A DNA stretch of 64,000 bases, taken from positions 372,001-436,000 of the forward strand of contig NZ_QGTX01000001.1 of assembly GCF_003182485.1 (NCBI RefSeq). Direction: 5' to 3'. Below the pieces are notes generated by a model. That model saw only the letters and a list, made by a program, of their open reading frames with translations, was not told the DNA's origin and ran no database searches. This DNA is from Geodermatophilus normandii (lineage in GTDB: Bacteria; Actinomycetota; Actinomycetes; Mycobacteriales; Geodermatophilaceae). Each line of letters opens with the position of its first letter. Positions within the stretch are counted from its first letter, which is position 1. Position numbers and translations under genes: made by a program. This document shows positions 9,448 to 17,009 of the stretch, one piece after another.

Positions 9448-9852
9448 CTATCGGCGCAGGGGACGCCGGATCGGATGACGGCCGTCGGGGAGCACGACCT
9501 GGGTGGCCCGCCAGGTCGCCGGGTTGAGCACGACGGGGGCGCGCAGGTTCGCCGTCGCCGCCGCCGGGCCCTCGGCCGGCACGGTGACCAGGCAGAACAG
9601 CGAGGCGTCGGCCGGGTCGGCCAGGTCCAGGTCGGCCAGCACCTGGGCCGGCAGCACGGGCGCGTAGTCCGGGAAGTACCGGGCCGAGGGGATAGCCAGG
9701 AATCGCGGACCGTCGGCGTCCAGGGACTGGAGCCAGAACAGCAGCCCGTCCCCGTCGGCCGTGACGAGCACGTAGTCACGGAAGTCGGGGAAGCCGGGCA
9801 GCGGGGACACCATGCCCAGGAGTGGCAGGGTGACGACGGGGGCGAGGGTCAC
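9448..9852 (-). CDS. fliW: Flagellar assembly factor FliW
   Basis: A 134-residue cytoplasmic protein that binds flagellin and, when free, sequesters CsrA, linking flagellin export to flagellin synthesis in the known Bacillus model. Sequence follows the family: an N-terminal beta-rich part with a Gly-Phe-Pro-Asp-Phe element, LLFWLQSLDADGPRFLAIPS, and ANLRAPVVLNPATWRATQVVL near the C-terminus, the FliW signature region. GTG 9852 overlaps the flgL stop by four bases, so it is coupled to the hook-junction genes. csrA follows 86 bases downstream. Confidence 0.93.
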   Translation of the reverse strand: MTLAPVVTLPLLGMVSPLPGFPDFRDYVLVTADGDGLLFWLQSLDADGPRFLAIPSARYFPDYAPVLPAQVLADLDLADPADASLFCLVTVPAEGPAAATANLRAPVVLNPATWRATQVVLPDGRHPIRRPLRR

Positions 9853-10751
9853 CGCAGGAAGTCCACGAGCGAGGGCTGGATGACCTTCGCGGTCGCCGAC
9901 AGCGCTGCCTGGTAGCCGGTCTGCTGCATGTTCAGCTGCATGATCGTCTTGGGCAGGTCGACGTCCTCCACGGCGGCCAGCTGCCTGGTGAGCTGCAGCT
10001 GGCGGTCGGTGTTGACCTGAGCGGCCGTCTCGACACGAGCGGAGCGGGCCCCGACGGCGGCGGTCGCCGTGAGCAGCCGATCCATCACCCGGTCGAGCGA
10101 GTCCAGATGCCCGGACAGCGCGTCCGGATTGCGCTCCACGTCACCGGCAATCGTCTTCACCAGGGCGAACAGGTCCCCGTCCGCAGGGTCGCCGAAGGCC
10201 TCCGGCCCGGTGATGTCGACACGCACCTCCTCGTTGTTGGAGATGCGGCGCCTCTGCTCCACCGCCGGGATGGCTGCCGTTCCGCCGACCCCGACGTAGG
10301 TGCCGTCCGCCAGGTATGCCTGCGTGCCGGTGGTCACCCCGCCGAACAGCGGCTGGCCGTCGATCGAGGTGTTGGCCAGCCCGATCAGGCTCTCCCGGAG
10401 GGCGTCGAGCTCGGTGGCGATCGCGGTCCGGCTGCTCGGGGACATCGCCCCCTCGTTGGCCGCCCGCAAGGTCAGGGTCTGCACGCGCCGGACCTGCTCC
10501 AGGACCGTCGTCAGCACGGAGTCGGTGGAGTTGAGCCGGCCCTGCGCGTCGGAGATGTTGCGCGCCTGCTGCGTGGCCGCCGCCTGGTCCTGCCGGATCT
10601 GCATGGACCGGTTGACTCCGGCGGGCGAGTCGGAGGGCCTGCTGACGAGCTTGCCCGACGTGAGCTGCTGCTGCAGCTTGCCGACCTCGGCCAGATTGCG
10701 GTTGAGACCCTGGAGCGCCGTTTGGGTGACTGCGCGTTGCGTGATGCGCAC
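9849..10751 (-). CDS. flgL: Flagellar hook-associated protein 3 (hook-filament junction)
   Basis: FlgL forms the second junction ring between hook and filament. The 300-residue protein starts MRITQRAVTQTALQGLNRNL and keeps the flagellin-like N-terminal coiled coil (LTSGKLVSRPSDSPAGVNRSM). Its C-terminal helix (LNMQQTGYQAALSATAKVIQPSLVDFL) is the polymerisation and export terminal typical of the family. GTG 10751 is five bases from the flgK stop. Its export chaperone FlgN is encoded two genes upstream. Confidence 0.95.
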   Translation of the reverse strand: MRITQRAVTQTALQGLNRNLAEVGKLQQQLTSGKLVSRPSDSPAGVNRSMQIRQDQAAATQQARNISDAQGRLNSTDSVLTTVLEQVRRVQTLTLRAANEGAMSPSSRTAIATELDALRESLIGLANTSIDGQPLFGGVTTGTQAYLADGTYVGVGGTAAIPAVEQRRRISNNEEVRVDITGPEAFGDPADGDLFALVKTIAGDVERNPDALSGHLDSLDRVMDRLLTATAAVGARSARVETAAQVNTDRQLQLTRQLAAVEDVDLPKTIMQLNMQQTGYQAALSATAKVIQPSLVDFLR

Positions 10752-10756
10752 TCAGG

Positions 10757-12175
10757 TCACCGCCCCACGACGCCGGTGCGGTTGATCAGGGTGTCCAGCG
10801 CCTCGTCGATCGCGCTTACCATGCGTGCGGCGGCGTTGTAGGCGTGCTGGAAGGAGAGCATGTTGGTCATCTCCTCGTCGAGGTTGACCCCGGAGACCGA
10901 CTCACGGGCGGCGTCCACCTGAGCGGACACCACCTGCTGGACCTCGAGGTCGCGGGTGGCCACCGAGGACTGGACCCCGAGGGACGCCACGAGCTTGCGG
11001 TAGGTGGCGTCGAGACCCGAGGTGTCCAGGCTGAGCTTGAACATGAGGTCGGCGTTCTTGCCGTCGGAGGAAGCGACGTTGCCGATCGTCGCAGGGTCCG
11101 TGCCCGAGGCGGCGAAGTTCGAGGGGTCGGTCAGACGCAGGTTCAGGTTCGCGGCGGTGATGTCGGTGCCGCCTCGACCGTCGTCGAAGAGCGTTCCGCC
11201 ACGCACTCCCGTGCTGTCGAAGCCGGCGGCGTGCGCGGTGTTCATCGTCGTCGCGATGGAGCGAGCGAAGGCGTCGATCTGGTCACGGTAGGCCGGCACG
11301 ATCGTCGTCAGAGCGTTCAGCTGGCCGGCGGCGGTGCCGCCGACCCGTAGCGCCGCGCCGCCGGGGACGGTCTCCAGGTGCGGCGGGGCGTCGCGGACGT
11401 CGTCTGGGGTGCTGGTGCCGCTCAGTCGGACGGCGATCGACTTGTCGCCCGCCACAACAGACGTACCGCCGATGGCCACGTCGACGACGCCGTCCGACCC
11501 TGGAACGGCGGTGGCGCCGACCGCCTCCGACAGCTTCACCACCAGTGCGTCCCGCCTGTCGGCGAGCTCGTTGGTCGGTAGGCCGGAGAGCGTCGCCTGC
11601 CGGATCGCCACGTTGAGCTCGGCCACGGAGGCGGCGGAGGTGTTCACCTCGGTGACGAGCGCGGCGAGGCCGTCGCGGGTTTGGTCCCACTGCTGGTCTA
11701 GCGCCGCGCGGGTGGTGCGGATGCCGTCGGCAAGGGTGTCGAGACGCTCGAGGACCTGACTGCGAGAGGCGAGCGTCTTCGGGCTGTTGGCCAGCTCCGA
11801 GAAGCCGGACCACACGTCGGCGAGCATGCTCTGGATGCCACTGTCGCCCGGTTCCCGGAAGGCATCCTCGACACCCGAGAGCGCGGCACTCTCGGCCGCC
11901 AACCGCGCGGTCTTGGACGTCTCGAGGTGGCCGCGGGCCTCGAGCAGCGCGTCCCGGACCCGGCGCACGCTGTCGGCGTCGACGCCGCCGTCCACCGCGG
12001 TGCTGACCGAGTGGATCGCTGGGACGGCGGTGCCGCCCATGGCGGTCTGGTCCACCCGCTGGCGGGAGTAGCCGGCGGTGTTGACGTTGGCGATGTTCTG
12101 GCCGGTGACGTCGAGGCCGCGCTGGGCGGCCCACAGCGCCGTCGACGCCGCGTTGAGGCCGGAGAACGTGCTCAC
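10757..12175 (-). CDS. flgK: Flagellar hook-associated protein 1
   Basis: FlgK forms the first hook-filament junction ring. The 472-residue protein begins with the rod-hook family motif (STFSGLNAASTALWAAQRGLDVTGQNIANVNTAGYSRQ, split here by GQNIANVNT) and ends with the conserved FlgK helix (VSGVNLDEEMTNMLSFQHAYNAAARMVSAIDEALDTLI). GTG 12175 lies after GAGGAG at the 3' end of a 73-nt repeat-like leader shared with fliG. Second gene of the flgN-flgK-flgL-fliW unit. Confidence 0.96.
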   Translation of the reverse strand: MSTFSGLNAASTALWAAQRGLDVTGQNIANVNTAGYSRQRVDQTAMGGTAVPAIHSVSTAVDGGVDADSVRRVRDALLEARGHLETSKTARLAAESAALSGVEDAFREPGDSGIQSMLADVWSGFSELANSPKTLASRSQVLERLDTLADGIRTTRAALDQQWDQTRDGLAALVTEVNTSAASVAELNVAIRQATLSGLPTNELADRRDALVVKLSEAVGATAVPGSDGVVDVAIGGTSVVAGDKSIAVRLSGTSTPDDVRDAPPHLETVPGGAALRVGGTAAGQLNALTTIVPAYRDQIDAFARSIATTMNTAHAAGFDSTGVRGGTLFDDGRGGTDITAANLNLRLTDPSNFAASGTDPATIGNVASSDGKNADLMFKLSLDTSGLDATYRKLVASLGVQSSVATRDLEVQQVVSAQVDAARESVSGVNLDEEMTNMLSFQHAYNAAARMVSAIDEALDTLINRTGVVGR

Positions 12176-12248
12176 TGCAGCTCCTCGCTGGCGCTCGGCG
12201 CCGTCGTTCGCAGTGCTGCTGTGCTAATCGGTGAGCTCATGAGCTCGC
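12176..12248 (-). repeat. 73-nt intergenic element, copy A (flgN-flgK gap)
   Basis: The entire gap between flgN and flgK is 73 nt and aligns without gaps to the 73-nt fliF-fliG gap at 22199-22271. Shared parts, read toward the downstream gene, are CGAGCTC, GAG, TCACC and AT at the start and CGAGCGCCAGCGAGGAG at the end, where it supplies the ribosome site. The middle differs. A perfect 14-bp palindrome (GAGCTC, AT, GAGCTC; 12233-12246) lies at its upstream end. Confidence 0.65.
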
Positions 12249-12743
12249 TCACAGGGCACCGTCCAGGGTGACCGCGCGGGAGGACCCGTGCTCGGAGCGG
12301 CCGGTGGCGCCGTAGGTGCCGGCCGTGGGCTGGCGCACCGACAGCAGCGCGTCGCCGATGGCGGCGAGGCCGCCCTCGATGAGCTCCCGGTTGGCGTCGG
12401 ACAGGCTGCGCAGGTCGGTGACGAGGACCAGCAGCGCCTCGTGGTGCTTGGCGAGCAGGTCGTTCCACGGGGGCGGCGCGGCGTCGGCCAGCTGCCGCAG
12501 CGACGGGTTGACCCCGGTGCCCAGCCGGACGGCGAGCGCCTCGGTCGCGGCGGCCCGCTCGACCTCGAGGACGCGCAGCTGGTCGAGGACCACCTCGATC
12601 TCGTGCGCAATCCGGGCCAGCCAGCGGGTCTTGCCCGACAGGATCAGGTACTGCTTCTCCTCCGCCTTGAACAGCAGCAGGTCGAGCAGCTCCTGCTCGC
12701 GCCACAGCAGCGTCGACAGGTGCTGGAAGTCCACGTCCGCCAC
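12249..12743 (-). CDS. flgN: FlgN-type chaperone for FlgK and FlgL
   Basis: A 164-residue, almost all-helical cytoplasmic protein. FlgN chaperones keep FlgK and FlgL unfolded for export; location immediately before flgK-flgL supports the role. Helical heptads (LLWREQELLDLLLFKAEE, IAHEIEVVLDQLRVLEVE) match the FlgN antiparallel coiled coil, and the C-terminal tail is flexible as expected. GTG 12743 has GGGAGGCG upstream. Divergent from fliA, sharing a 163-base intergenic region. Confidence 0.88.
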   Translation of the reverse strand: MADVDFQHLSTLLWREQELLDLLLFKAEEKQYLILSGKTRWLARIAHEIEVVLDQLRVLEVERAAATEALAVRLGTGVNPSLRQLADAAPPPWNDLLAKHHEALLVLVTDLRSLSDANRELIEGGLAAIGDALLSVRQPTAGTYGATGRSEHGSSRAVTLDGAL

Positions 12744-12869
12744 CGCCTCCCTCGTGTCCCGGCGGGCATCCCGTCGTCCGCGCCATCGCGGTCGGTGCCA
12801 CCGCGGTCAGACGGTCGGCACCGGGCAAGCGGCCCTCAAGCCGAGTTCCCAGGATTGGCAGGAGTTGTG

Positions 12870-12899
12870 CGTCCCGGACGCCGAGGTCCCTGCCGAGAG
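12870..12899 (+). promoter_or_regulatory. Weak FliA-type promoter before fliA
   Basis: CGTCCCG (12870-12876), 16 bases, CCGAGAG (12893-12899), then exactly seven bases to the fliA GTG. Only GTC and CCGA match the stronger sites, but the spacing and the 7-base distance equal those at fliM and flhA. It would give autoregulation with a leaderless transcript. On its own this match would not be convincing. Confidence 0.3.
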
Positions 12900-12906
12900 A
12901 GGGACC

Positions 12907-13860
12907 GTGCCAGCAGCCCGCTCCCCGGTGACCGAGCGCCCGGTCCCCGCGCGCCCCGCTCCCCCGCAGCCGCCCGCCGCCGTGCGGCCGGAGGCCGTGC
13001 GCTCCGTGGCGGAGGTCGAGGCGATCGTCACCGAGCACCTCCCGCTCTGCTCGTTCGCGGTCAACGCGGTGGCCTCGCGGATCTCCCTGCCCGGCCACGT
13101 CAGCCGCGAGGACCTCCTGTCCTGCGCCAAGCTGGCGCTGGTCGAGGTGGCCCGCCGGTTCGACCCGTCGGCGGGCGCCACCTTCGCCACATACGCCCTC
13201 CCCCGCCTGCAGGGCGCCGTCCTCGACGAGCTGCGCTCGGGCGACTGGGCCAGCCGCTCGGTGCGCGCGGCCGCCCGCCGCACCGACGCCGCGGCCGACG
13301 CGCTGACCATCCGGCTGGGCCGTCCGCCGACGCGCGAGGAGCTCGCCGAGAGCCTCGGCGTGCGCCGGGAGGAGCTCGACGCGCTGCAGGTCGACGTCCA
13401 CCGCGCCGTCATGGTGAGCATCGACGCCGAGGTCGGCGGCGAGGGCGGCACGCTGGACCTGCCCGACCCCGGCGAGTCCCCGGAGCGGGCGGTGCTGCGG
13501 GGTGAGCGGGCGCGGCACCTGCAGGACGCCATCCGCGCGCTGCCCGACCGGCTCGACGAGGTCGTGGAGCGCAACTTCTTTGGCGGGGAGTCGCTCACCG
13601 ACATCGCCGCCGACCTCGGCGTCACGCTGTCGCGCGTCTCGCAGATGCGCGCCCGCGCCCTGACCCTGCTGCACGCGGCGATGAGCGAGGTGTGGGAGGG
13701 CCGGGCGGTGCCGGCCGACGGCGGGGTCCGCGCCCGCAACCAGCAGCGGCTCTACGTCGAGCGGGTCGCCGGCCGCGCCCCGGCCGACCGTGCCATGCCG
13801 CCTCTCCCCCGTCCCCGCACCGGCTGGCAGGCAGCCTATGGAGCTGCTCGGCCCGCTTAA
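12907..13860 (+). CDS. fliA: Flagellar sigma factor (sigma-28, FliA family)
   Basis: A 317-residue sigma factor that directs RNA polymerase to flagellar promoters. Region 2 (ISLPGHVSREDLLSCAKLALVEVARRFDPSAGATFATYA, quoted in parts: VARRFDPSAGATFATYA), LQGAVLDELRSGDW, region 3 (RPPTREELAESLGVRREEL) and region 4 (LTDIAADLGVTLSRVSQMRARAL) follow the FliA/WhiG type. GTG 12907 is preceded by GAGAGAGGGA. An extra C-terminal tail of about 50 residues is Arg/Pro-rich. It lies directly upstream of the flagellin genes, and the promoter motif repeated through the window is sigma-28-like, so FliA is the likely reader. No anti-sigma flgM is seen nearby. Confidence 0.93.
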   Translation: MPAARSPVTERPVPARPAPPQPPAAVRPEAVRSVAEVEAIVTEHLPLCSFAVNAVASRISLPGHVSREDLLSCAKLALVEVARRFDPSAGATFATYALPRLQGAVLDELRSGDWASRSVRAAARRTDAAADALTIRLGRPPTREELAESLGVRREELDALQVDVHRAVMVSIDAEVGGEGGTLDLPDPGESPERAVLRGERARHLQDAIRALPDRLDEVVERNFFGGESLTDIAADLGVTLSRVSQMRARALTLLHAAMSEVWEGRAVPADGGVRARNQQRLYVERVAGRAPADRAMPPLPRPRTGWQAAYGAARPA

Positions 13861-13882
13861 GTCCTGTCGGCTGGAGCGCTCG

Positions 13883-13912
13883 GCTCAAGAGCAGTGCAAG
13901 TCCAGCCGTAAC
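13883..13912 (+). promoter_or_regulatory. FliA-type promoter of fliC1
   Basis: GCTCAAG (13883-13889), 16 bases, CCGTAAC (13906-13912), about 65 bases before the leader's ribosome site. It differs from the promoter shared by fliC2 and fliC3, because it lies upstream of the duplicated unit. Confidence 0.65.
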
Positions 13913-13983
13913 ACCACTTGCACGGCCCGCAGCACGGATGCAGCGGGACACCACCCCAAGGCCCGATTCCAAGGAGGAACACC

Positions 13984-14841
13984 ATGGGTCTGAGCGTCAA
14001 CACCAACATCGCGGCGATGAACGCCTACCGCAACCTGTCGGTCACCGACGGGCAGATGGCCAAGTCGCTGGAGAAGCTGTCCTCCGGCTTCCGCATCAAC
14101 CGCGCCGCCGACGACGCGGCCGGTCTGGCCATCTCCGAGGGCCTGCGCTCCCAGATCGGTGGCCTGAAGGTCGCCGCCCGCAACGCGCAGGACGGCATCT
14201 CCGTGGTCCAGACCGCGGAGGGCGCCCTCACCGAGGTCACCTCGATGCTGCAGCGGATGAACGACCTGACGGTCCAGTACAACAACGGAACCCAGAACGC
14301 CGACTCCAAGGCCGCCATCAAGAGCGAGTACGACCAGCTCAAGACCGAGATCGGCCGGATCCAGACCAACACCAAGTTCAACGGTGTGAACCTGTTCGGC
14401 AACACCACGGCCGCCAACGCCACCCTCGGCACGGCTGCGGGCGAAGTGTCCTTTCAGGTGGGCTTCGACAGCGGCGACCGGATCAACGTCGACCTGAGCA
14501 AGAAGGTCGTCCTCGACGGGTCCATGACGGACGCCGGCGGCGCAACCCTCGCCGCGCTGAACATCGAGACCGCCACGAGCACCGACGTCCAGAAGTACAT
14601 CACCGCGACGTCGAGCATCCGCGCGAACCTGGGTGCGCTGCAGAACCGGTTCGAGCACACCATCAACAACCTGAACACCTCGGTGGAGAACCTCTCCGCC
14701 GCGGAGTCCCGGATCCGCGACACCGACATGGCCCAGGAGATGACCAACTTCTCCCGGACCCAGATCCTCAGCCAGGCCGGCACCGCCATGCTCGCGCAGG
14801 CCAACCAGTCCTCGCAGGGCATCCTCAAGCTGCTCGGCTGA
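13984..14841 (+). CDS. fliC1: Flagellin, copy 1
   Basis: Filament subunit, 285 residues, exported through the flagellar channel. ATG 13984 follows AAGGAGG. The N-terminal D0/D1 (MGLSVNTNIAAMNAYRNLSV, LSSGFRINRAADDAAGLAIS) and C-terminal D1/D0 (NRFEHTINNLNTSVENLSAA, RIRDTDMAQEMTNFSRTQIL, SSQGILKLLG) regions are complete. Only about 90 residues lie between them, so the surface D2/D3 domains are essentially absent, as in other short flagellins. Own FliA promoter and strong terminator. The product is identical to that of fliC2. Confidence 0.97.
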   Translation: MGLSVNTNIAAMNAYRNLSVTDGQMAKSLEKLSSGFRINRAADDAAGLAISEGLRSQIGGLKVAARNAQDGISVVQTAEGALTEVTSMLQRMNDLTVQYNNGTQNADSKAAIKSEYDQLKTEIGRIQTNTKFNGVNLFGNTTAANATLGTAAGEVSFQVGFDSGDRINVDLSKKVVLDGSMTDAGGATLAALNIETATSTDVQKYITATSSIRANLGALQNRFEHTINNLNTSVENLSAAESRIRDTDMAQEMTNFSRTQILSQAGTAMLAQANQSSQGILKLLG

Positions 14842-14865
14842 GCACCGCGCACCACCTGAACACCC

Positions 14866-14901
14866 GGTGAGGGGGGAGGCCATCCGGCCTCCCCCCTCAC
14901 C
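14866..14901 (+). terminator. Terminator of fliC1
   Basis: A perfect 16-bp stem (14866-14881 with 14886-14901) closed by the tetraloop ATCC, 24 bases after the stop. No T-tract. Repeated exactly after fliC2 and fliC3. Confidence 0.85.
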
Positions 14902-14935
14902 GCGTTCCCGGGTCGAGAAGAAGATCCGCGCTTGG

Positions 14936-14965
14936 GGTCAAGGAACCCGTATCGGTGGCCGACAT
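14936..14965 (+). promoter_or_regulatory. FliA-type promoter of fliC2
   Basis: GGTCAAG (14936-14942), 16 bases, CCGACAT (14959-14965). It starts about 35 bases after the fliC1 terminator. Confidence 0.65.
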
Positions 14966-15036
14966 CAGTAGGGCACGGCCCGCAGCACGGATGCAGCGGG
15001 ACACCACCCCAAGGCCCGATTCCAAGGAGGAACACC

Positions 15037-15894
15037 ATGGGTCTGAGCGTCAACACCAACATCGCGGCGATGAACGCCTACCGCAACCTGTCGGTCACCG
15101 ACGGGCAGATGGCCAAGTCGCTGGAGAAGCTGTCCTCCGGCTTCCGCATCAACCGCGCCGCCGACGACGCGGCCGGTCTGGCCATCTCCGAGGGCCTGCG
15201 CTCCCAGATCGGTGGCCTGAAGGTCGCCGCCCGCAACGCGCAGGACGGCATCTCCGTGGTCCAGACCGCGGAGGGCGCCCTCACCGAGGTCACCTCGATG
15301 CTGCAGCGGATGAACGACCTGACGGTCCAGTACAACAACGGAACCCAGAACGCCGACTCCAAGGCCGCCATCAAGAGCGAGTACGACCAGCTCAAGACCG
15401 AGATCGGCCGGATCCAGACCAACACCAAGTTCAACGGTGTGAACCTGTTCGGCAACACCACGGCCGCCAACGCCACCCTCGGCACGGCTGCGGGCGAAGT
15501 GTCCTTTCAGGTGGGCTTCGACAGCGGCGACCGGATCAACGTCGACCTGAGCAAGAAGGTCGTCCTCGACGGGTCCATGACGGACGCCGGCGGCGCAACC
15601 CTCGCCGCGCTGAACATCGAGACCGCCACGAGCACCGACGTCCAGAAGTACATCACCGCGACGTCGAGCATCCGCGCGAACCTGGGTGCGCTGCAGAACC
15701 GGTTCGAGCACACCATCAACAACCTGAACACCTCGGTGGAGAACCTCTCCGCCGCGGAGTCCCGGATCCGCGACACCGACATGGCCCAGGAGATGACCAA
15801 CTTCTCCCGGACCCAGATCCTCAGCCAGGCCGGCACCGCCATGCTCGCGCAGGCCAACCAGTCCTCGCAGGGCATCCTCAAGCTGCTCGGCTGA
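15037..15894 (+). CDS. fliC2: Flagellin, copy 2 (identical to copy 1)
   Basis: A 285-residue flagellin identical to the product of fliC1, including the ribosome site AAGGAGG, but driven by a different promoter (that of fliC3). Because the gene, leader and terminator are the same as copy 1 and the upstream spacer is the same as that of copy 3, it looks like the product of unequal crossing-over between an older two-gene pair. The duplication raises flagellin dose and adds a second transcription start. Confidence 0.97.
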   Translation: MGLSVNTNIAAMNAYRNLSVTDGQMAKSLEKLSSGFRINRAADDAAGLAISEGLRSQIGGLKVAARNAQDGISVVQTAEGALTEVTSMLQRMNDLTVQYNNGTQNADSKAAIKSEYDQLKTEIGRIQTNTKFNGVNLFGNTTAANATLGTAAGEVSFQVGFDSGDRINVDLSKKVVLDGSMTDAGGATLAALNIETATSTDVQKYITATSSIRANLGALQNRFEHTINNLNTSVENLSAAESRIRDTDMAQEMTNFSRTQILSQAGTAMLAQANQSSQGILKLLG

Positions 15895-15918
15895 GCACCG
15901 CGCACCACCTGAACACCC

Positions 15919-15954
15919 GGTGAGGGGGGAGGCCATCCGGCCTCCCCCCTCACC
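15919..15954 (+). terminator. Terminator of fliC2
   Basis: Same 16-bp stem and ATCC loop as after fliC1. Confidence 0.85.
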
Positions 15955-15988
15955 GCGTTCCCGGGTCGAGAAGAAGATCCGCGCTTGG

Positions 15989-16018
15989 GGTCAAGGAACC
16001 CGTATCGGTGGCCGACAT
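15989..16018 (+). promoter_or_regulatory. FliA-type promoter of fliC3
   Basis: GGTCAAG (15989-15995), 16 bases, CCGACAT (16012-16018), identical to the fliC2 promoter. Confidence 0.65.
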
Positions 16019-16089
16019 CAGTAGGGCACGGCCCGCAGCACGGATGCAGCGGGACACCACCCCAAGGCCCGATTCCAAGGAGGAACACC

Positions 16090-16911
16090 ATGGGTCTGAG
16101 CGTCAACACCAACATCGCGGCGATGAACGCCTACCGCAACCTGTCGGTCACCGACGGGCAGATGGCCAAGTCGCTGGAGAAGCTGTCCTCCGGCTTCCGC
16201 ATCAACCGCGCCGCCGACGACGCGGCCGGTCTGGCCATCTCCGAGGGCCTGCGCTCCCAGATCGGTGGCCTGAAGGTCGCCGCCCGCAACGCGCAGGACG
16301 GCATCTCCGTGGTGCAGACCGCGGAGGGCGCCCTTGGCGAGGTCACCTCGATGCTGCAGCGGATGAACGACCTGACGGTCCAGTACAACAACGGAACCCA
16401 GAACGCCGACTCCCAGGCGGCGCTGAGCGCCGAGTACGAGCAGCTCAAGACCGAGATCGGCCGGATCCAGGACAACACCAAGTTCAACGGTGTCCCCCTG
16501 TTCATGCCGTCGGCCGCGGCCCAGGATGACGGTGCCCCGGCCAGCACAGTCGTCTCGTTCCAGGTCGGCTTCGCCAGCGCCGACAAGATCGACGTGAACC
16601 TGACCGGGCGGATCGACGTGACGGGCCTCACCATCGCGGGCTCTACGAGCAATGACGTCCAGGGCAAGATCAAGGACACGTCGACGCTTCGGGCCACGCT
16701 CGGTGCGCTGCAGAACCGGTTCGAGCACACCATCAACAACCTGAACACCTCGGTGGAGAACCTCTCCGCCGCGGAGTCCCGGATCCGCGACACCGACATG
16801 GCCCAGGAGATGACCAACTTCTCCCGGACCCAGATCCTCAGCCAGGCCGGCACCGCCATGCTCGCGCAGGCCAACCAGTCCTCGCAGGGCATCCTCAAGC
16901 TGCTCGGCTGA
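16090..16911 (+). CDS. fliC3: Flagellin, copy 3 (divergent centre)
   Basis: A 273-residue flagellin. The N-terminal 75 or so residues and the C-terminal 55 residues match copies 1 and 2 almost base for base, but the centre differs (for example NTKFNGVPLFMPSAAAQDD in place of NTKFNGVNLFGNTTAANAT) and is 12 residues shorter. The pattern fits two paralogues whose ends are kept alike by gene conversion while the exposed part drifts. Own promoter and terminator. It may give filaments of mixed composition; whether copies are used at different times cannot be seen here. Confidence 0.96.
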   Translation: MGLSVNTNIAAMNAYRNLSVTDGQMAKSLEKLSSGFRINRAADDAAGLAISEGLRSQIGGLKVAARNAQDGISVVQTAEGALGEVTSMLQRMNDLTVQYNNGTQNADSQAALSAEYEQLKTEIGRIQDNTKFNGVPLFMPSAAAQDDGAPASTVVSFQVGFASADKIDVNLTGRIDVTGLTIAGSTSNDVQGKIKDTSTLRATLGALQNRFEHTINNLNTSVENLSAAESRIRDTDMAQEMTNFSRTQILSQAGTAMLAQANQSSQGILKLLG

Positions 16912-16935
16912 GCACCGCGCACCACCTGAACACCC

Positions 16936-16971
16936 GGTGAGGGGGGAGGCCATCCGGCCTCCCCCCTCACC
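16936..16971 (+). terminator. Terminator of fliC3
   Basis: Third copy of the 16-bp stem with ATCC loop. It ends 38 bases before fliD, so fliD is either read through or has a promoter that I cannot see. Confidence 0.8.
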
Positions 16972-17009
16972 GCACCACCACCCAACCTCCCGGGACAGGA
17001 GAGACCGAC

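Larger units (their letters stand above)
13921..16026 (+). repeat. 1,053-bp perfect tandem duplication carrying fliC1 and fliC2
   Basis: Unit 1 is 13921-14973 and unit 2 is 14974-16026; they appear identical, as judged by identical translations in several frames on both strands. Each unit holds a flagellin leader, gene, terminator, and the promoter for the next copy. A third, partial copy starts at 16027 and stays near-identical for about 285 bases, diverges in the middle of fliC3, and is identical again at the 3' end and terminator. Confidence 0.9.

Noticed and set aside
9448-9480. CCGATAG at the end of fliW as a csrA promoter
   Set aside because: No GTC-type -35 lies 15-16 bases upstream on the minus strand.
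12820-12870. CTCAAG at 12835-12840 as the -35 of a fliA promoter
   Set aside because: The position 16 bases downstream reads GGCAGGA, not CCGAT-like.
13984-16911. Flagellin array as an assembly artefact
   Set aside because: Not rejected fully, but copy 3 differs in its centre and the flanking promoters differ, so at least two copies are real; only the identity of copies 1 and 2 needs long-read proof.
13921-16971. CRISPR-like array
   Set aside because: The repeats are gene-sized and in tandem; there are no short repeats with unique spacers anywhere in the window.
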